Source: Pseudoxanthomonas indica
GTDB taxonomy: Bacteria > Pseudomonadota > Gammaproteobacteria > Xanthomonadales > Xanthomonadaceae
Direction: 5' to 3'
Assembly: GCF_900167565.1 (NCBI RefSeq)
Contig: NZ_FUZV01000002.1
Coordinates: 1,426,001-1,490,000, forward strand
DNA length: 64,000 bases
The notes below the pieces were generated by a model. The model was not told the origin of the DNA, made no database searches, and saw only the letters and a list, made by a program, of their open reading frames with translations. This document shows positions 19,016 through 32,300 of this stretch, one piece after another. Both the position numbers and the translations under genes were made by a program. The first letter of the stretch is position 1. Every line of letters starts with the position of its first letter.

Positions 19016-19951
19016 TCACGCCTTCGCCGTTACATCACCGTCGTCCACCACCGAACGGGTAATGATTTCCCCGAGCGGCGTGCCATCGCCATTGTGGTGG
19101 TACACGTGCAGGTCGCGCTGCGGGTAGGGGATGTTCAGGCCGTGGCCGATCAGCTCGGTGCGTACCGCTTCGGTCAACTGACTCTTCGTCTCGCCGAAAT
19201 CCGGCGTCCTGCACCAGGCGAACAGGGTCAGGTCGACGCTGCTTTCGCTCAATCGGGTGACCTGCACGAAGGGCGCGGGATCCTTGAGCACCAGGTCGTT
19301 GTCCCGGGCCAGCTGCAGCAGCACCTCGCGCGCCTGTTTCAGATCATCGTCGTAACCCACGCCCACCAGGATGTCGATGCGTCGTCGCGGCTTGGCGGTG
19401 AAATTGATGATCGGCGCGCCGGTGATCATGCTGTTGGGCAGCACAATCGCGCGGTTGTCATAGGTGCGCAGCCGGGTCTGGAATATCCTGATCTCCTCGA
19501 CGACCCCTTCAAGGCCGGCCGCCTGCACGGCGTCGCCCTCGCGAAACGGCCGCAACATGATCAGCATGACGCCGGAGGCGATGTTGGACAGTGAGTCCTT
19601 CAACGCAAGGCCGACCGCCAGGCCCGCCGCACCCAGCACGGCCAGCACGGAAGTGGTGGGCACGCCGATCTTCTGCAGGGCGGCAATCACGACGACCACC
19701 ACCATCACCGCGTAGGTGACATTGCGCAGGAAGCCGGTGAGCGTCGCCTCGACGCCGCCGCGCTGCAGGGCGCGATCCAGCAGCCGGCTGACCCAGCGCG
19801 CCAGCCACAGGCCAAACAGCAGGATCAACAGCGCCACGCCCCAGTTGGTAGCCAGCGCTGTCCAGTTAATCGATTGCCAGGTCAGTGCCGAACCGGGGGG
19901 CTTGGCCGGGGTTTGCACGAGGGTGGGCAGCAGGGCGGCGAGTGCGAGCAT
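19016..19951 (-). CDS. MscS-family mechanosensitive ion channel
   Basis: Small-conductance mechanosensitive channel that releases solutes on hypo-osmotic shock. Three membrane helices lie at about 33-54, 76-95 and 100-132. The pore-lining third helix shows the family Gly/Ala pattern LAVLGAAGLAVGLALKDSLS followed by GVMLIMLRPFREGD. The cytoplasmic beta domain follows (NSMITGAPIINFTAKPRRR) and the C-terminal alpha/beta part ends soon after IPYPQRDLHVYHHNG. 311 residues places it in the short MscS class. A TATGAT -10-like hexamer lies about 30 bases upstream on its strand (19982-19987), without a clear -35. Confidence 0.92.
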   Translation of the reverse strand: MLALAALLPTLVQTPAKPPGSALTWQSINWTALATNWGVALLILLFGLWLARWVSRLLDRALQRGGVEATLTGFLRNVTYAVMVVVVVIAALQKIGVPTTSVLAVLGAAGLAVGLALKDSLSNIASGVMLIMLRPFREGDAVQAAGLEGVVEEIRIFQTRLRTYDNRAIVLPNSMITGAPIINFTAKPRRRIDILVGVGYDDDLKQAREVLLQLARDNDLVLKDPAPFVQVTRLSESSVDLTLFAWCRTPDFGETKSQLTEAVRTELIGHGLNIPYPQRDLHVYHHNGDGTPLGEIITRSVVDDGDVTAKA

Positions 19952-20381
19952 GGGGTCGGCGAAGGGACTGCGAATATGCCGATCATACCCATGCCTGCGC
20001 AGGCTTGCGTTGCGTAGGCAGGAACGCGCCGGTCACCTTGCCGAAAACGCATGCAGTGGTTGCGATCGGCGGCAATCTGCCTGCGTGCAAGCAGTCGCTT
20101 GTGGACGTCGTTATCCAGCAAAGCAGGCATCGAGAATACAGCACGCAATGATCGCCGCCGAACGGCTGTCGTGCTGCGTCGAATCGGTGCGGAATCATCA
20201 CTGGTGATTAACGCAAGCGGACGTGATCTAAACGCGCACGGCGGACGCATTGATGTCGCCGATGAATCCGGGTCAAGCACTCGCGCAGCCATGCATCGCG
20301 AGCGCATTTCTGTTGTTGCTGCGTCGTCCCGCCGTCGTCGTGGAGAGTGGAGCAGGAGCGCTCGCCACGAGGGAGTAAGCC
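19952..20381. other. 430-base intergenic region between mscS-like and adhesin genes
   Basis: No supported gene. It separates two divergent genes and must hold the adhesin promoter, but I find no convincing -35/-10 pair for it. At 19992-20020 an imperfect hairpin (TGCCTGCGCA / TGCGTAGGCA, one G.U pair, 9-base loop) stands near the channel-gene side; inside it CCTGCGCAGG (19994-20003) is itself a palindrome. Confidence 0.6.
20369..20375 (+). promoter_or_regulatory. Strong ribosome binding site of the giant adhesin
   Basis: GAGGGAG ends 6 bases before the ATG at 20382, one of the best Shine-Dalgarno sequences in the window. It fixes the start so that the protein begins with the extended signal peptide motif. 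Confidence 0.8.
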
Positions 20382-23300
20382 ATGAACAGGATCCATGCGG
20401 TGGTGTGGTGCCATGCCAAGAAGCTTTGGGTGGTGGTCTCCGAACTTGCCGCGGCGTGTCAGCGCCAGCGATCACGCACGGTGCGATCTGCGCGGTCGAC
20501 GTCAGCTGGTGTGGCACGCACTGCGATTTCGCTCGCCCTGCTGGGTGGGTCTGCCCCTTCCATGGCGCAGACTGTGATTGGACCCAGTAACACACCCGTT
20601 GTTGTCAACAGCAGCGACAACTACCAGATAAGCAACGGCATCACGCTGACGGCGAGCGGGGATTACGTGACGACGCTCAGAGTCGACGGAATCGCGCCAT
20701 ACACGTTCAGAAACTTTGGCTCGGTGATCTCCAGCAGCGGTGGAGGGTCATCGGCTTACATAAGCGCCGTAGATGGCACCTTCATCAATGAAGTGGGAGG
20801 CAAGGTTTGGGGCCAGACGTATGGCGTCGGCTTCAATGGTGCCCCGTCCAATGCCAACGTCATTAACCATGGCGATATTTCTGCCGGCGCCAGTCACCCG
20901 CTCGCCTGGGGCGGCAGTGCCTCCGGAACGTTCGACAACTACGCCACGGTCAATGGTGGGGTGGCAGGAACGGTGGGGGAATCGCCCAATGGCGTCACCA
21001 TCGACGGGACCGGCAGTGTGACGGTCAACAACCACGCCGGTGCCACCATCAAGACCGGCATGTCGAACGCGACCTACGGCGATGGTGTGCAGGCTTTCAC
21101 TTCCAGCAACATAACGGTGAACAACGAGGGGTCAATATCTGCTCATCATTCAGCAGTACTGGGCAGCAGTACGTCCAAATTCGTAGTGAACAATGCCGCT
21201 GGTGGGACTCTGACTGGCGATCTGAAGCCTGCGATCCTGCTTGCCTCAAACAATGTGGTGCGCAACGCGGGTACCATCTCAAGCCCCAATGGCGGCATCA
21301 CATTCACTGGCAGCAATAACACGCTGATACTCGAAAGCACGTCGTCCATCACCGGCAATGTGCTGGGTGGAACTGACGGCACATTTGCCCTGGGCGGCAG
21401 CGTGGCGGGCAGCTTCAGTCTGGGGCAACTGGGCAGCACGGCCCAGTACCGCGACTTCAGCCTGTTCGAGAAACGAGACGCCGGAACATGGACGCTCAGC
21501 GGCAACGGTAGCCAGAACTGGACGATCAAGAGCGGCACCCTGGTGCTGGACGACACGGTGGTGCTCAACTCGACGCTCATCCAGGTGCAAGCAGGTGGCA
21601 CGCTTCAAATCGGGAATGGCGGCGAGGCGGCGGTGGTGACCGGCGCTATCGACAATCAAGGCAACCTGGTCGTTGACCAGACGGGGGGAGGGCAACTGTT
21701 CTCCGCCGTTGTTTCGGGCTCTGGATCCTTTACCAAAGTCTCGAGCGGCCAGTTCACGATTACCGGCGACAACACCTACACCGGCGGGACCACGATAAGC
21801 GAAGGTGAGCTGTTCATCGGGGCCGGCGGCACCAGTGGCAGCATTGTCGGCGACGTCGTCAACAACGGACGCATCGTGTTCTACCGCGCGGATGACGTCG
21901 CCTTTGCGGGCAACATGAGCGGTACCGGCCGGCTGTACAAGGAAGCGTCGAACGTGCTGACGCTGACCGGCACCAGTACCTACAGCGGCGGTACCCAGAT
22001 TGACGGTGGCACGCTGGTCGTGGGCGGCGGTGGCCTGACCGGCTCGGTGACAGGAGACATCGTCAACAATGGCACCTTGATCGCCGATCGCGCCGGATTC
22101 CTGCAGTTCAGTGGAGTGATCAGCGGCAATGGTGGATTGACCAATCGCAGCGTGGGAACGCTGCAGTTGACGGCCAGCAACACCTTTGTCGGCCAAGTAC
22201 GCTTGGAAAGCGGAACACTCGAAGCGACGCAAGCGGGAAACTTCGGCACACTCGGAAACACTCTGATCTTCGATGGCGGCGCACTGCGTTGGCTCAACTC
22301 GTTCTTCATTGGTCGGCCTGCGCAGCTGCTGGGCGGCGGTGGCAGACTGGACTCCAACGGCTTGAACGTGGAGTGGCGAAGCCTGACCACGGGCGCAGGG
22401 CAGCTCACCAAAAGCGGTGAAGGCACGGTCTTTCTGACCAACGCCAACACCTACGCCGGCAACACCGTGGTGCTGGGCGGCAATCTGCAGATTGGCATGG
22501 GCTCGACCACGGGCAGCGTGCTCGGCGACATCGACAATCGTGCTTCCTTGACCTTCAATCGCAGCGATGACGCGGCATTTGCCGGGATCATCTCAGGCGT
22601 CGGCAACGTCACCCAGATCGGACCCGGCACGCTGACCTTTACCGGCCAGAACACCTACACCGGCGGCACCACCATCAGCGGCGGCAGTCTGCAATTGGGC
22701 GATGGCGGCGTCAGCGGTGGGCTGACCGGCAATGTACTCAACAACGGCCAGCTGATCGTCCATCGTGCCGACAACGTGACCGATGCGGCGGGCCTGATTT
22801 CCGGTAGTGGCGGCTTGACTCAACGCGGCCCGGGCACGCTCACGCTGACCCGCAACCACAGCTTCACCGGCCTCACCACGGTGGCGTCCGGCACCTTGCG
22901 CATTGGCGATGGCAACACCTCCGGCGCGGTGACCGGGAACATCCTCAACAATGCCACCTTGATTCATGACCGCAGTGATCTTGTCGTTTACGCGGGTTCC
23001 CTCAGCGGTAGCGGTAGTTTCCTCAAGCAGGGCACGGGCACGCTTACCTTGACGGGCAGCAACCCGTTCACCGGGCAAACCCAGGTCAGCACCGGCAGCC
23101 TTTTCGTGGATGGCAGCCTCGGTGGCAGCGTGCAGGTGAGCAACAGCGCACTGCTGGCGGGCACCGGTAGCCTGGATGGAACTGTGGAGATCCTCAGCGG
23201 TGGCCACCTGGCGCCGGGTGACAGTCCGGGCACGCTGTTCTTCGACACCCTGCTTCTGAACAACCTCTCCCAGCTGGACTACGAACTGGGCACGCCTGAT

Positions 23301-26300
23301 GTGGTCGACGCCAGTGACCTTTCCTCGGTCGAAGGCGATCTCACCCTGGATGGTGTGCTCAACATTACCGATGTCGGTGGATTCGGCGATGGCGTGTACC
23401 GGTTGTTCAACTACGGCGGGAGCCTGACCGACAACGGTCTGCAGTTCGGTGCGCTGCCGCTGGGCTTCGCCAATACGGATCTGCTGCTGCAGACCTCGGT
23501 GCTCCATCAGATCAACCTGATCGTGAGCCAGGGCGGGCTGGAGATGCAGTTCTGGGACGGCGCCAACGAAACCGGTAATGGTGCCATCGACGGTGGCACG
23601 TCGATCTGGAACAACACGAGCACGCGCTGGACCAGCAGCACCGGCTCGGTCAATGCCCCGTGGCAGGGCGGATTCGCGGTGTTCCAGGGCGCCGCCGGCA
23701 CCGTCACGCTGGGTGACAACGTTCGCCTGAATGGCGCGCAGTTCCTCAGCAACTACACGCTCGAGGCGGGTGGCTTCAGCCTGCAGGGTGATGCCGATGC
23801 CTTGCCTGTTCGAGTGGACCCTGGCGTCACCGCCACCCTCAATGCGCCGTTGGCCAACGCGTCCGGCCGACAGGTGCAGCTAATAAAACGTGATGCCGGC
23901 ACCCTGGTGCTGGGCGGGGTCAACAGCTACACCGGCGGCACACTGATCGAGGGCGGCACCGTGCAGGTGAGCAGCGATGCCAATCTGGGCGATGTCGCCG
24001 GCAATGTGCAGATTGATGACGGCGCGCGCCTGGCCGCCACGGGCAGCTTTGCCAGCAATCGCGGCCTGCTGGTGGGTGGTGGCTTTGCCGGTGTCGCGCC
24101 AGCGGCTGGTGTCACCCTGACGTGGAACGGCGTCGTCCAGGGCGCGGGTGGATTGGACAAGCAGGATGCGGGAACGCTGATTCTGACCGGCGCCAACACC
24201 TACAGCGGCGGAACGCGGATCGCCGGCACATTGCAACTGGGTAACGGCGGCACGACAGGCTCGGTGCTGGGCAGCATCAGCAACAACGGCAGCCTGGTGA
24301 TCAATCGCAGCAACGCGGTCACCCTGGATGGCGCCATCAACGGCACCGGTTCATTGACGCAGCAAGGGTCGGGCACCACCACCTTGACCGGCGCCAACGC
24401 CTACAGCGGCGGCACGTTCCTCAATCAGGGCGTATTGGAAGCCGGCACAGACAGCCGCCTGGGGGCGGCGTCGGGCGGTCTGACCTTCAATGGCGGCACG
24501 CTGCGCACTGGCGCCGGTTTCGACAGTACGCGCGCCATCACCTTGAATGCTGGCGGCGGCACGATTGACGATGCGAGTGACGCCCACTTGCGCGGGGTGT
24601 TGTCCGGCGTGGGCGGGCTGACCAAGACTGGCGCCGGCGTCACGACGTTGACCGGCGCCAATACCTACAGCGGCGGCACCACGATCAGCGCCGGCACCTT
24701 GCAGATAGGCGACGGCGGCACTACCGGCAGCGTGCAGGGCGCGGTCAGCAACGCGGGTTCGCTGATCTTCAATCGTTCCGACGCCAGCAGTTTTTCCGGT
24801 GCAATCAGTGGCACCGGCGATGTCTCGGTACTGGGAGGCGGCACCCTGACCCTGAGTGGCGCCAATTCCTACAGCGGCATCAATGGAACGCAGGTGCGGG
24901 CCGGCAGCACGCTGGTGGTAGCGAACAATGGCAACCTGGGCGCGGCCACCACGCGCGTACTGCTGGACAATGGCAGCACCTTGCGCCTGACCAGTTCCTT
25001 TGCGCTGACGCGTAACGTGGTGGTGGATACCGCCGGCGGCTTCGGCAAGATCGACACGCAGGCCAACACGATTACCGTCAGTGGCGTGGTCAGTGGCGAT
25101 GCTGGACTGGAGAAGCTGGGTGCCGGCAGCCTGCTGCTGACGGCGGACAATCTGCACACGGGCGGTACGCGCATCAGCGCCGGCACCTTGCAGATCGGCA
25201 ATGGCGGAACCACCGGCAGTGTGCTGGGCGGCGTGATCAATCTGGGCGCCTTGAACTTCAACCGCTCCAACACCTACACCTTCGGCGGGCAGATAACCGG
25301 CAGCGGCAGCGTGACCCAGTTGGGTACCGGCACCTTGATCCTCAACGGCGACAACAGCTACACCGGTGCCACCACTGTCGCCGCAGGCACCTTGCAGGTG
25401 GGTGCGGGCGGTACTACCGGCAGCGTGCTGGGCAACATCGTCAACAATGCGGCGCTGGTGTTCAACCGCAGCGATTCATTGACCTATGCCGGGGTGATCA
25501 GTGGCACGGGCAGCCTGGCCCAGAACGGCACGGGCGTGCTGACGCTGTCGGGTGTCAACACGCTCACCGGCCTGAGCACGGTGAACGCAGGCCGCTTGCT
25601 GGTTTCCGGTTCGCTTGCAGGCGCCGTGCAGGTCAATGCCGGTGGCTGGTTGGGCGGCAGTGGCAGCGTTGGCGGCGCCGTCAACGTGGCCGATGGTGCC
25701 ACGCTTGCGCCGGGCATGAGCCCGGGTACGCTCAGCCTGGCTTCGCTGACACTCAGCCCGGGATCGCTGTTGAACTACGAACTCGGTCTGCCGGACATCG
25801 TCGGTGGTGGCGTCAATGATCTGCTCAGCGTGGCCGGCCAGCTGACCCTGGATGGCACGCTCAACATCAGCGATGCAGGTGCATTTGGCGACGGTGTGTA
25901 CCGCTTGTTCGACTATGGCGGCACGCTGACCAACAACGGACTGATCTTCGGTAGCCTGCCGAGTGGTTTTGCGGCCTCGGATCTGTTGCTGCAGACCAGC
26001 ATTGCCAACCAGGTCAATCTGGTGGTGAGCGCCGGCGGCTTTGGCTTGCAGTTCTGGGACGGGCCCAACACCGCGCCCAACAACGCCATCGATGGCGGCA
26101 CGGCCACATGGGACACCACGGCCAGCCGTTGGACCAACGCCGATGGCAGCGTCAACGCGTCCTGGCAAGGCGGTTTTGCGGTGTTCCAAGGCAGCGCCGG
26201 CAGCGTCACGCTGGGCGCCGATGCGGCGTTTGCCGGCATGCAGTTCCGTACCGATGGCTACGTGATCGCGGGTGGCGGCTTCAGCCTGGCGGGCAACAGC

Positions 26301-29300
26301 GCTGAAGCGGTGTTGCGGGTGGACCCGGGCGTCAGCGCCACCGTGAATGCGATAGTGACCGACGGCTCCGGCGGCGCAGTGCGGCTGGTGAAGACTGATG
26401 CCGGCGCGCTGATTCTGGGCAGCGCCAACAGCTACAGCGGCGGCACGGCGATCAACGGCGGACGCTTGCAGGTGGCGACGGACGCCGCGTTGGGAAGCGC
26501 CGGCGCGGGCGTGGCAATGGATAACGGTGTGCTCGCCAGCACCAGCACCTTCGGGAGCACGCGCGCGCTTGTGTTGGGCAGCGCAGGGGGCGGCCTGGCG
26601 CCATCGGCAGGCACGGTACTCACCTGGTCCGGTGTCGTCAGTGGCGCGGGCGGTCTGGAGAAACTGGACGCGGGCAGGCTGGTGTTGTCAGGCGTCAATA
26701 CCTACAGCGGTGGCACGCGGCTCAGCGGCGGCATCCTGTCCATTGGCGCGGACACGGCCTTGGGCGCGTCGACAGCGCCCTTGCAATTCAATGGCGGCAC
26801 GTTGCAGTTACTGGCCAGCTTCAACCTGGCTCCCACGCGCGCGATCAGTCTGACGGCGGCAGGCGGCAGCATCGACAGCAATGGCCAAAGCACGACGCTC
26901 AGCCAATCCCTCCAGGGGCCCGGCGCGCTGACCAAATTGGGCGCAGGCACGCTGGTGCTGACCGGCGCCAACCTGTTCACCGGCGGCACCACGATTGCGG
27001 CGGGCACCTTGCAACTGGGCGCAGGCGGCACCAGCGGCAGCGTGGTGGGCAATATCGTCAACAACGGCACGCTGGTGCTGGCACGCAGCGACTCGCTGGG
27101 CTACGACGGCATCATCTCCGGCACGGGACACCTGACCCAACAGGGCCCCGGCACGCTGACGCTGACCGCCGATCAAACTTACACCGGGGGTACCAGCATC
27201 ACCGGCGGCACCCTGCAACTGGGCGACAGCACGGCCACCGGCTCGGTACTGGGCGACATCAGCAACAACGGCGCGCTGATATTCGCACGCAGCGACACCT
27301 TCACCTATGCCGGCAACATCTCCGGCAGCGGCTCGCTGACGCAGCAGGGACCGGGCACGCTGATCTTCACCGCCAACCACGGCTACTTTGGCGGCACTCG
27401 CATCGACCTGGGCGCCACACTGCAATTGGGCAACGCCGGGTCAACGGGCAGCGTCGACGGTGATGTAGTCAACGACGGAACGCTGGTGTTCAACCGCAGC
27501 GACGAGGTGCTGTTTGGCGGCGCCATCAGTGGCACCGGCCAACTGCAGAAGCAGGGCGCCGGCGAGCTGGTCCTGCTCAACAACGTGATCCAGTCGGGGA
27601 CCACCATCCTGGATGGCACCCTGCGCATCGGCGACGGTGGCATCGCGGGGACCCTGGCAGGTGACATCGTCAACAACGCCAACCTGGTGTTCGAGCGGTC
27701 GGATACGTACACGCAGGGCAGCGCTGTCTCCGGCACCGGCGCGCTGGAACAACGCGGCACCGGCACCCTCATCCTCGGTGGCAACAACAACTATTCGGGC
27801 GGCACGCTGATCAGCGCAGGTACCTTGCAGGTGGGCGATGGTCTGACTGGCCGGATCGTGGGCGATGTGGTCGACAACGGCGCGCTGGTCTTCAATCGCA
27901 ATGACAGTGTCAGCTACGCCGGCGTGGTCAGCGGAACCGGCACGCTCGACAAACAGGGCAGCGGTGTACTCACCTTGACGGCCGCGCACAGTTTCACCGG
28001 CTTGACCACGGTCAGCGCCGGCGGCCTGGTGATCCAGGGCAGCCTGGCCGGCGACGTGCAGGTGAACGACGGCGCAAGCCTGGGCGGCGAGGGCGACGTG
28101 GCCGGAGCGGTCACGGTGGAGGGGGGAGGACAGCTCAGCCCCGGTGACAGTCCGGGCACGCTCAGCGTGGATAGCCTGTTGCTCAACGACACCTCGCAGC
28201 TGGATTACGAATTGGGCGCACCCAACATCGTCGGGGGCGGTGTCAACGATCTGATCGAGGTGGCTGGCAATCTGAGCCTGGACGGAGAACTCAACATCAC
28301 CAATGTCGGCGGCTTCGGCAATGGTGTGTACCGGTTGTTCAATTACGGTGGCAGCCTGACCGACAATGGTCTGCGCTTTGCCGTCCTGCCCAGTGGCATT
28401 GGCGCCGGCGATCTGTTGCTGCAAACGTCGGTGATCAACCAGATCAATCTGATCGTCAGCCGCGGTGGCTTGTCATTGCAGTTCTGGGACGGCGCCGACA
28501 CGGTCGGCGACGGCAGCATCGACGGCGGTACCAGCGTCTGGAACACCAGTGAAAGCCGCTGGACCAGCAGTGATGGCAGTGTCAATGCGCCCTGGCAAGG
28601 CGGCTTTGCGGTCTTCAGCGGTGCCGCCGGTACGGTCACCTTGGGTGAGGACATCAGCCTGGAGGGTGCGCAGTTCACCGTGGATGGCTACGTGATTGAC
28701 GGGGCCGGCTTCTCGTTGCGATCCAACCAAAGTGAACTGGAACTGCGGCCCGATGCGGGCGTTGGCGCCACCGTCAATGCGGTCATCGCCGACGGCAGCG
28801 GTGGCGCGGTGACCTTGGTGAAGCGCGGCGAAGGCAGCCTGCAACTCAACGGCGTCAACACGCATACCGGTGGCACGCGCATCGAAGCGGGGCAACTGCA
28901 GGTGGCGGCCGATGCAGCCCTGGGTGCGGCGGCCGGAACCGTGTCCCTCGACGGCGGAACGCTGGCCACCACCAGCAGCTTCAGCACGAATCGAACGATC
29001 CAACTGTTGGCCAATGGCGGCGCCTTCGCACCGGCCGCGGCCGTCAATCTGACCCTGGGCGGCGTCATCTCCGGCGCCGGCGCGCTCGAAAAACGCGGAG
29101 CTGGCACGCTGATCCTGACAGCCAGCAACAGCTACTCCGGCGGAACCACGGTGGAGGCGGGCACGCTGCAACTGGGCAATGGCGGCACCAGCGGAAGCCT
29201 GATGGGAGACGTGGTGAACAACGGCGCGGTGGTGGTCAATCGCTCCAATCAAGTGGTGATGGATGCGACGATCAGTGGCACCGGATCCTTGACGCAGGCA

Positions 29301-32300
29301 GGCGCGGGCGCACTCCAGCTCAATGCCGTCAACAGCTACAGCGGCGGCACCTTCCTCAACGCCGGAACGGTGGACGTGCTGGCGGACAATCGGCTGGGTG
29401 CGGCCAGCGGCGCGCTGACTTTCAACGGCGGCATCCTGCGCACGGGTGACGGCTTCCAGAGCAGCCGCTCGCTGATCGTGAATGCGACTGGCGGCAGTCT
29501 GGAGACGGCAGGCGTGGCGACGTTCAATGGCACGCTGAGCGGTGCGGGCGGGCTGACCAAGTTGGGCGCGGGCCGCACCATCCTCGCGGCAGACAATACT
29601 TACGCCGGCGGCACCACGATCAGCGCGGGCATCCTGCAGGTGGGTAATGGTGGCGCGACCGGCAGCATCACCGGCAATGTGCTCAACAATGCCAGCCTCC
29701 TGTTCAATCGCACAGGTGCGTACGGCTTTGCTGGCAACATCAGCGGCAGCGGTCAAGTCGCAGTCGTCGGCGGCGGCACGCTTACGCTCAGTGGTGTCAA
29801 CAGTTACGCAGGCGGCACGCAGGTGCGCGCTGGCAGCACGCTGGTGGTATCCAGCGACGGCAACCTGGGCGCTGCGGCGGGCCAACTCCTGCTCGGGAAT
29901 GGCAGCCGCCTGCGCCTGGCGAGCAACTTCACCCTGGCGCGCGACGTGGTGCTGGCCGGTGCGACGACCTATGACTCCGTCGACACCCAGGCCAACACCG
30001 TTATTGCCAGCGGTGTGGTGAGTGGGGAAGCAGGCCTGTGGAAGGAAGGCAGCGGCACCCTGATCCTGACCGCCAACAACACCTATGCCGGTGGCACCAC
30101 CGTGGCTGCAGGCACTTTGCAGTTCGGCAATGGCGGTGCTACTGGCAGCATCCTGGGTGACATCGTCAATCAAGGGGCGGTGGTGGTGAATCGCAGCGGC
30201 ACCCTCAGCTACGGCGGCTGGATCAGCGGCAGTGGCTCGTTCACCCAGGCCGGCCCGGGCACGCTCATCCTCACTGGCGATCACACCTATACCGGCGGCA
30301 CCACAATCAGCGGCGGCACCTTGCAATTGGGCGATGGCGGGGTGGACGGCAGGATTGCCGGCAACATCAGCAACCAGGGCGCGCTGGTGGTGAATCACAG
30401 CGATGCGGTCAACTACGCGGGCGTCATCAGCGGATCCGGCAGCCTGACCCAGCAGGGCAGCGGCAGCCTGACCCTGTCCGGCGCCAACAGCTTCACCGGT
30501 CTGACCACGGTGGCGCAGGGCAGCCTGTGGGTCACCGGCTCCTTGGCAGGCGCTGCGCAGGTCAACAACGCCGCCCTGCTGGGTGGCACGGGTTCGATTG
30601 CCGGCAACGTCACCGTGGCCGATGGTGGCGTGTTGGCGCCAGGCACCAGCCCGGGCACGTTGAGTGTCGGATCGCTGCTGCTCAATCCGGGTTCGCAGTT
30701 GAATTACGAACTGGGGCTGGCCGGCGTGATCGGCGGCGGCGTCAATGATCTGGTGACAGTGGCAGGCAATCTGCAACTGGATGGCGCGTTGTCGATCAGC
30801 GATCTGGGCGGCTTCGGGGATGGCGTCTATCGCCTGTTCGATTACGGCGGCAGCCTGACCGACAATGGCCTGGTCTTCGGCACGCTGCCTTCAGGCGTGT
30901 CGGCCGGTGAGTTGCTGGTGCAGACCAGCATCGCCAACCAGATCAACCTGATCGTGACCCGCGGCGGCTTCGGCGTGCAGTTCTGGGACGGCCCCAACGT
31001 CACCAGCAACAACGCCATCGATGGTGGCAGCGCGGTGTGGAACGGCGTGGATACGCGCTGGACCAATGCCGATGGCGAGGTCAATGCGTCCTGGCAGAAC
31101 GGCTTTGCCGTGTTCCAGGGCGCGGCCGGCACGGTCACCCTGGGGCAGGACACCACCCTGACCGGTGCGCAGTTCCGTACCGATGGTTATGTCGTCGCCG
31201 GCAACGGCTTCCAACTTCAAGCCGGCAGCGCAGAGACGGTCATGCGGGTGGACCCTGGCGTCACGGCCACGCTCAATGTCGGACTGCGCGACGGCGGCGC
31301 CGCCTCACGTCTGATCAAGACGGATCTGGGTACCCTGGTGTTGAACAGCGCCAACAGCCATGGCGGCGGCACGGAGATCCGCGATGGCGTGCTGCGCATC
31401 AACCAGGACGCAGCGCTGGGTGCGGCCGGCGCAGGTGTGATCGTGTCCGGCGCCACGTTGGCCACCGGCGCCAGCATCAGCAGCGGGCGCGCGTTTGTTC
31501 TGAACGAGGAAGGCGCGCGCTTCGCGCCCGATGCCTCTACCGCGCTCACTCTCAATGGTGTGCTGAGTGGCGCCGGCGGCGTCGAGAAGATCGGCGCCGG
31601 CACTCTCGTGTTGAACGGCAACAACAGCTACGCCGGTGGCACCCGCCTGGTGGATGGCGTGCTGGCTATCGACGGCGACGCCAGTCTGGGCGCGCCGACC
31701 GGTGCCTTGACCTTGGCCGGCGGCATCCTGCGTGCAGATGCCAGCTTTGCGCTTGCCGCCAATCGTAGCGTGCAGATCGAAGCCGTCGGCGCGCAAATCA
31801 ACACGCAAGCCAACACGCTGCGTATCGACAACGCCATCCAAGGTGCGGGCGGCCTGACCAAGAGTGGCAGTGGCAGCTTGCTGCTGAGCGGCAACAACGG
31901 CTATCTGGGCGGCACCCAGATCCTGGCCGGGACCTTGCAGGTGGGTGCAGGCGGCAGCACCGGCGCAATTCTCGGCAATGTGTTGAACAACGGCCAGTTG
32001 GTGATCGCGCGTAGCAATACGGTGGGCTACGACGGCGTAATCAGTGGCAGCGGTGCGCTGACCCAGCAGGGGCCGGGCACGCTGATCCTCAGTGGCAATC
32101 ATACCTACACGGGCGGCACGACCATCAGTGCGGGAACGCTGCAACTGGGCGATGGCGCGAGCAGCGGCTCGGTGCTGGGCAACGTCACCAACCATGCAGC
32201 GCTGACGTTCCTGCGCAGCGATGACTTCGGTTTTGCCGGGGTGATCAGCGGCAGTGGTGCGGTCACCCAGGCCGGGACCGGAACACTCACCTTCACCGCC

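Noticed and set aside
20051..20590. Open frame upstream of and overlapping the adhesin start
   Set aside because: It lacks a start signal, is out of frame with the strongly supported adhesin start, and has no recognisable domain.
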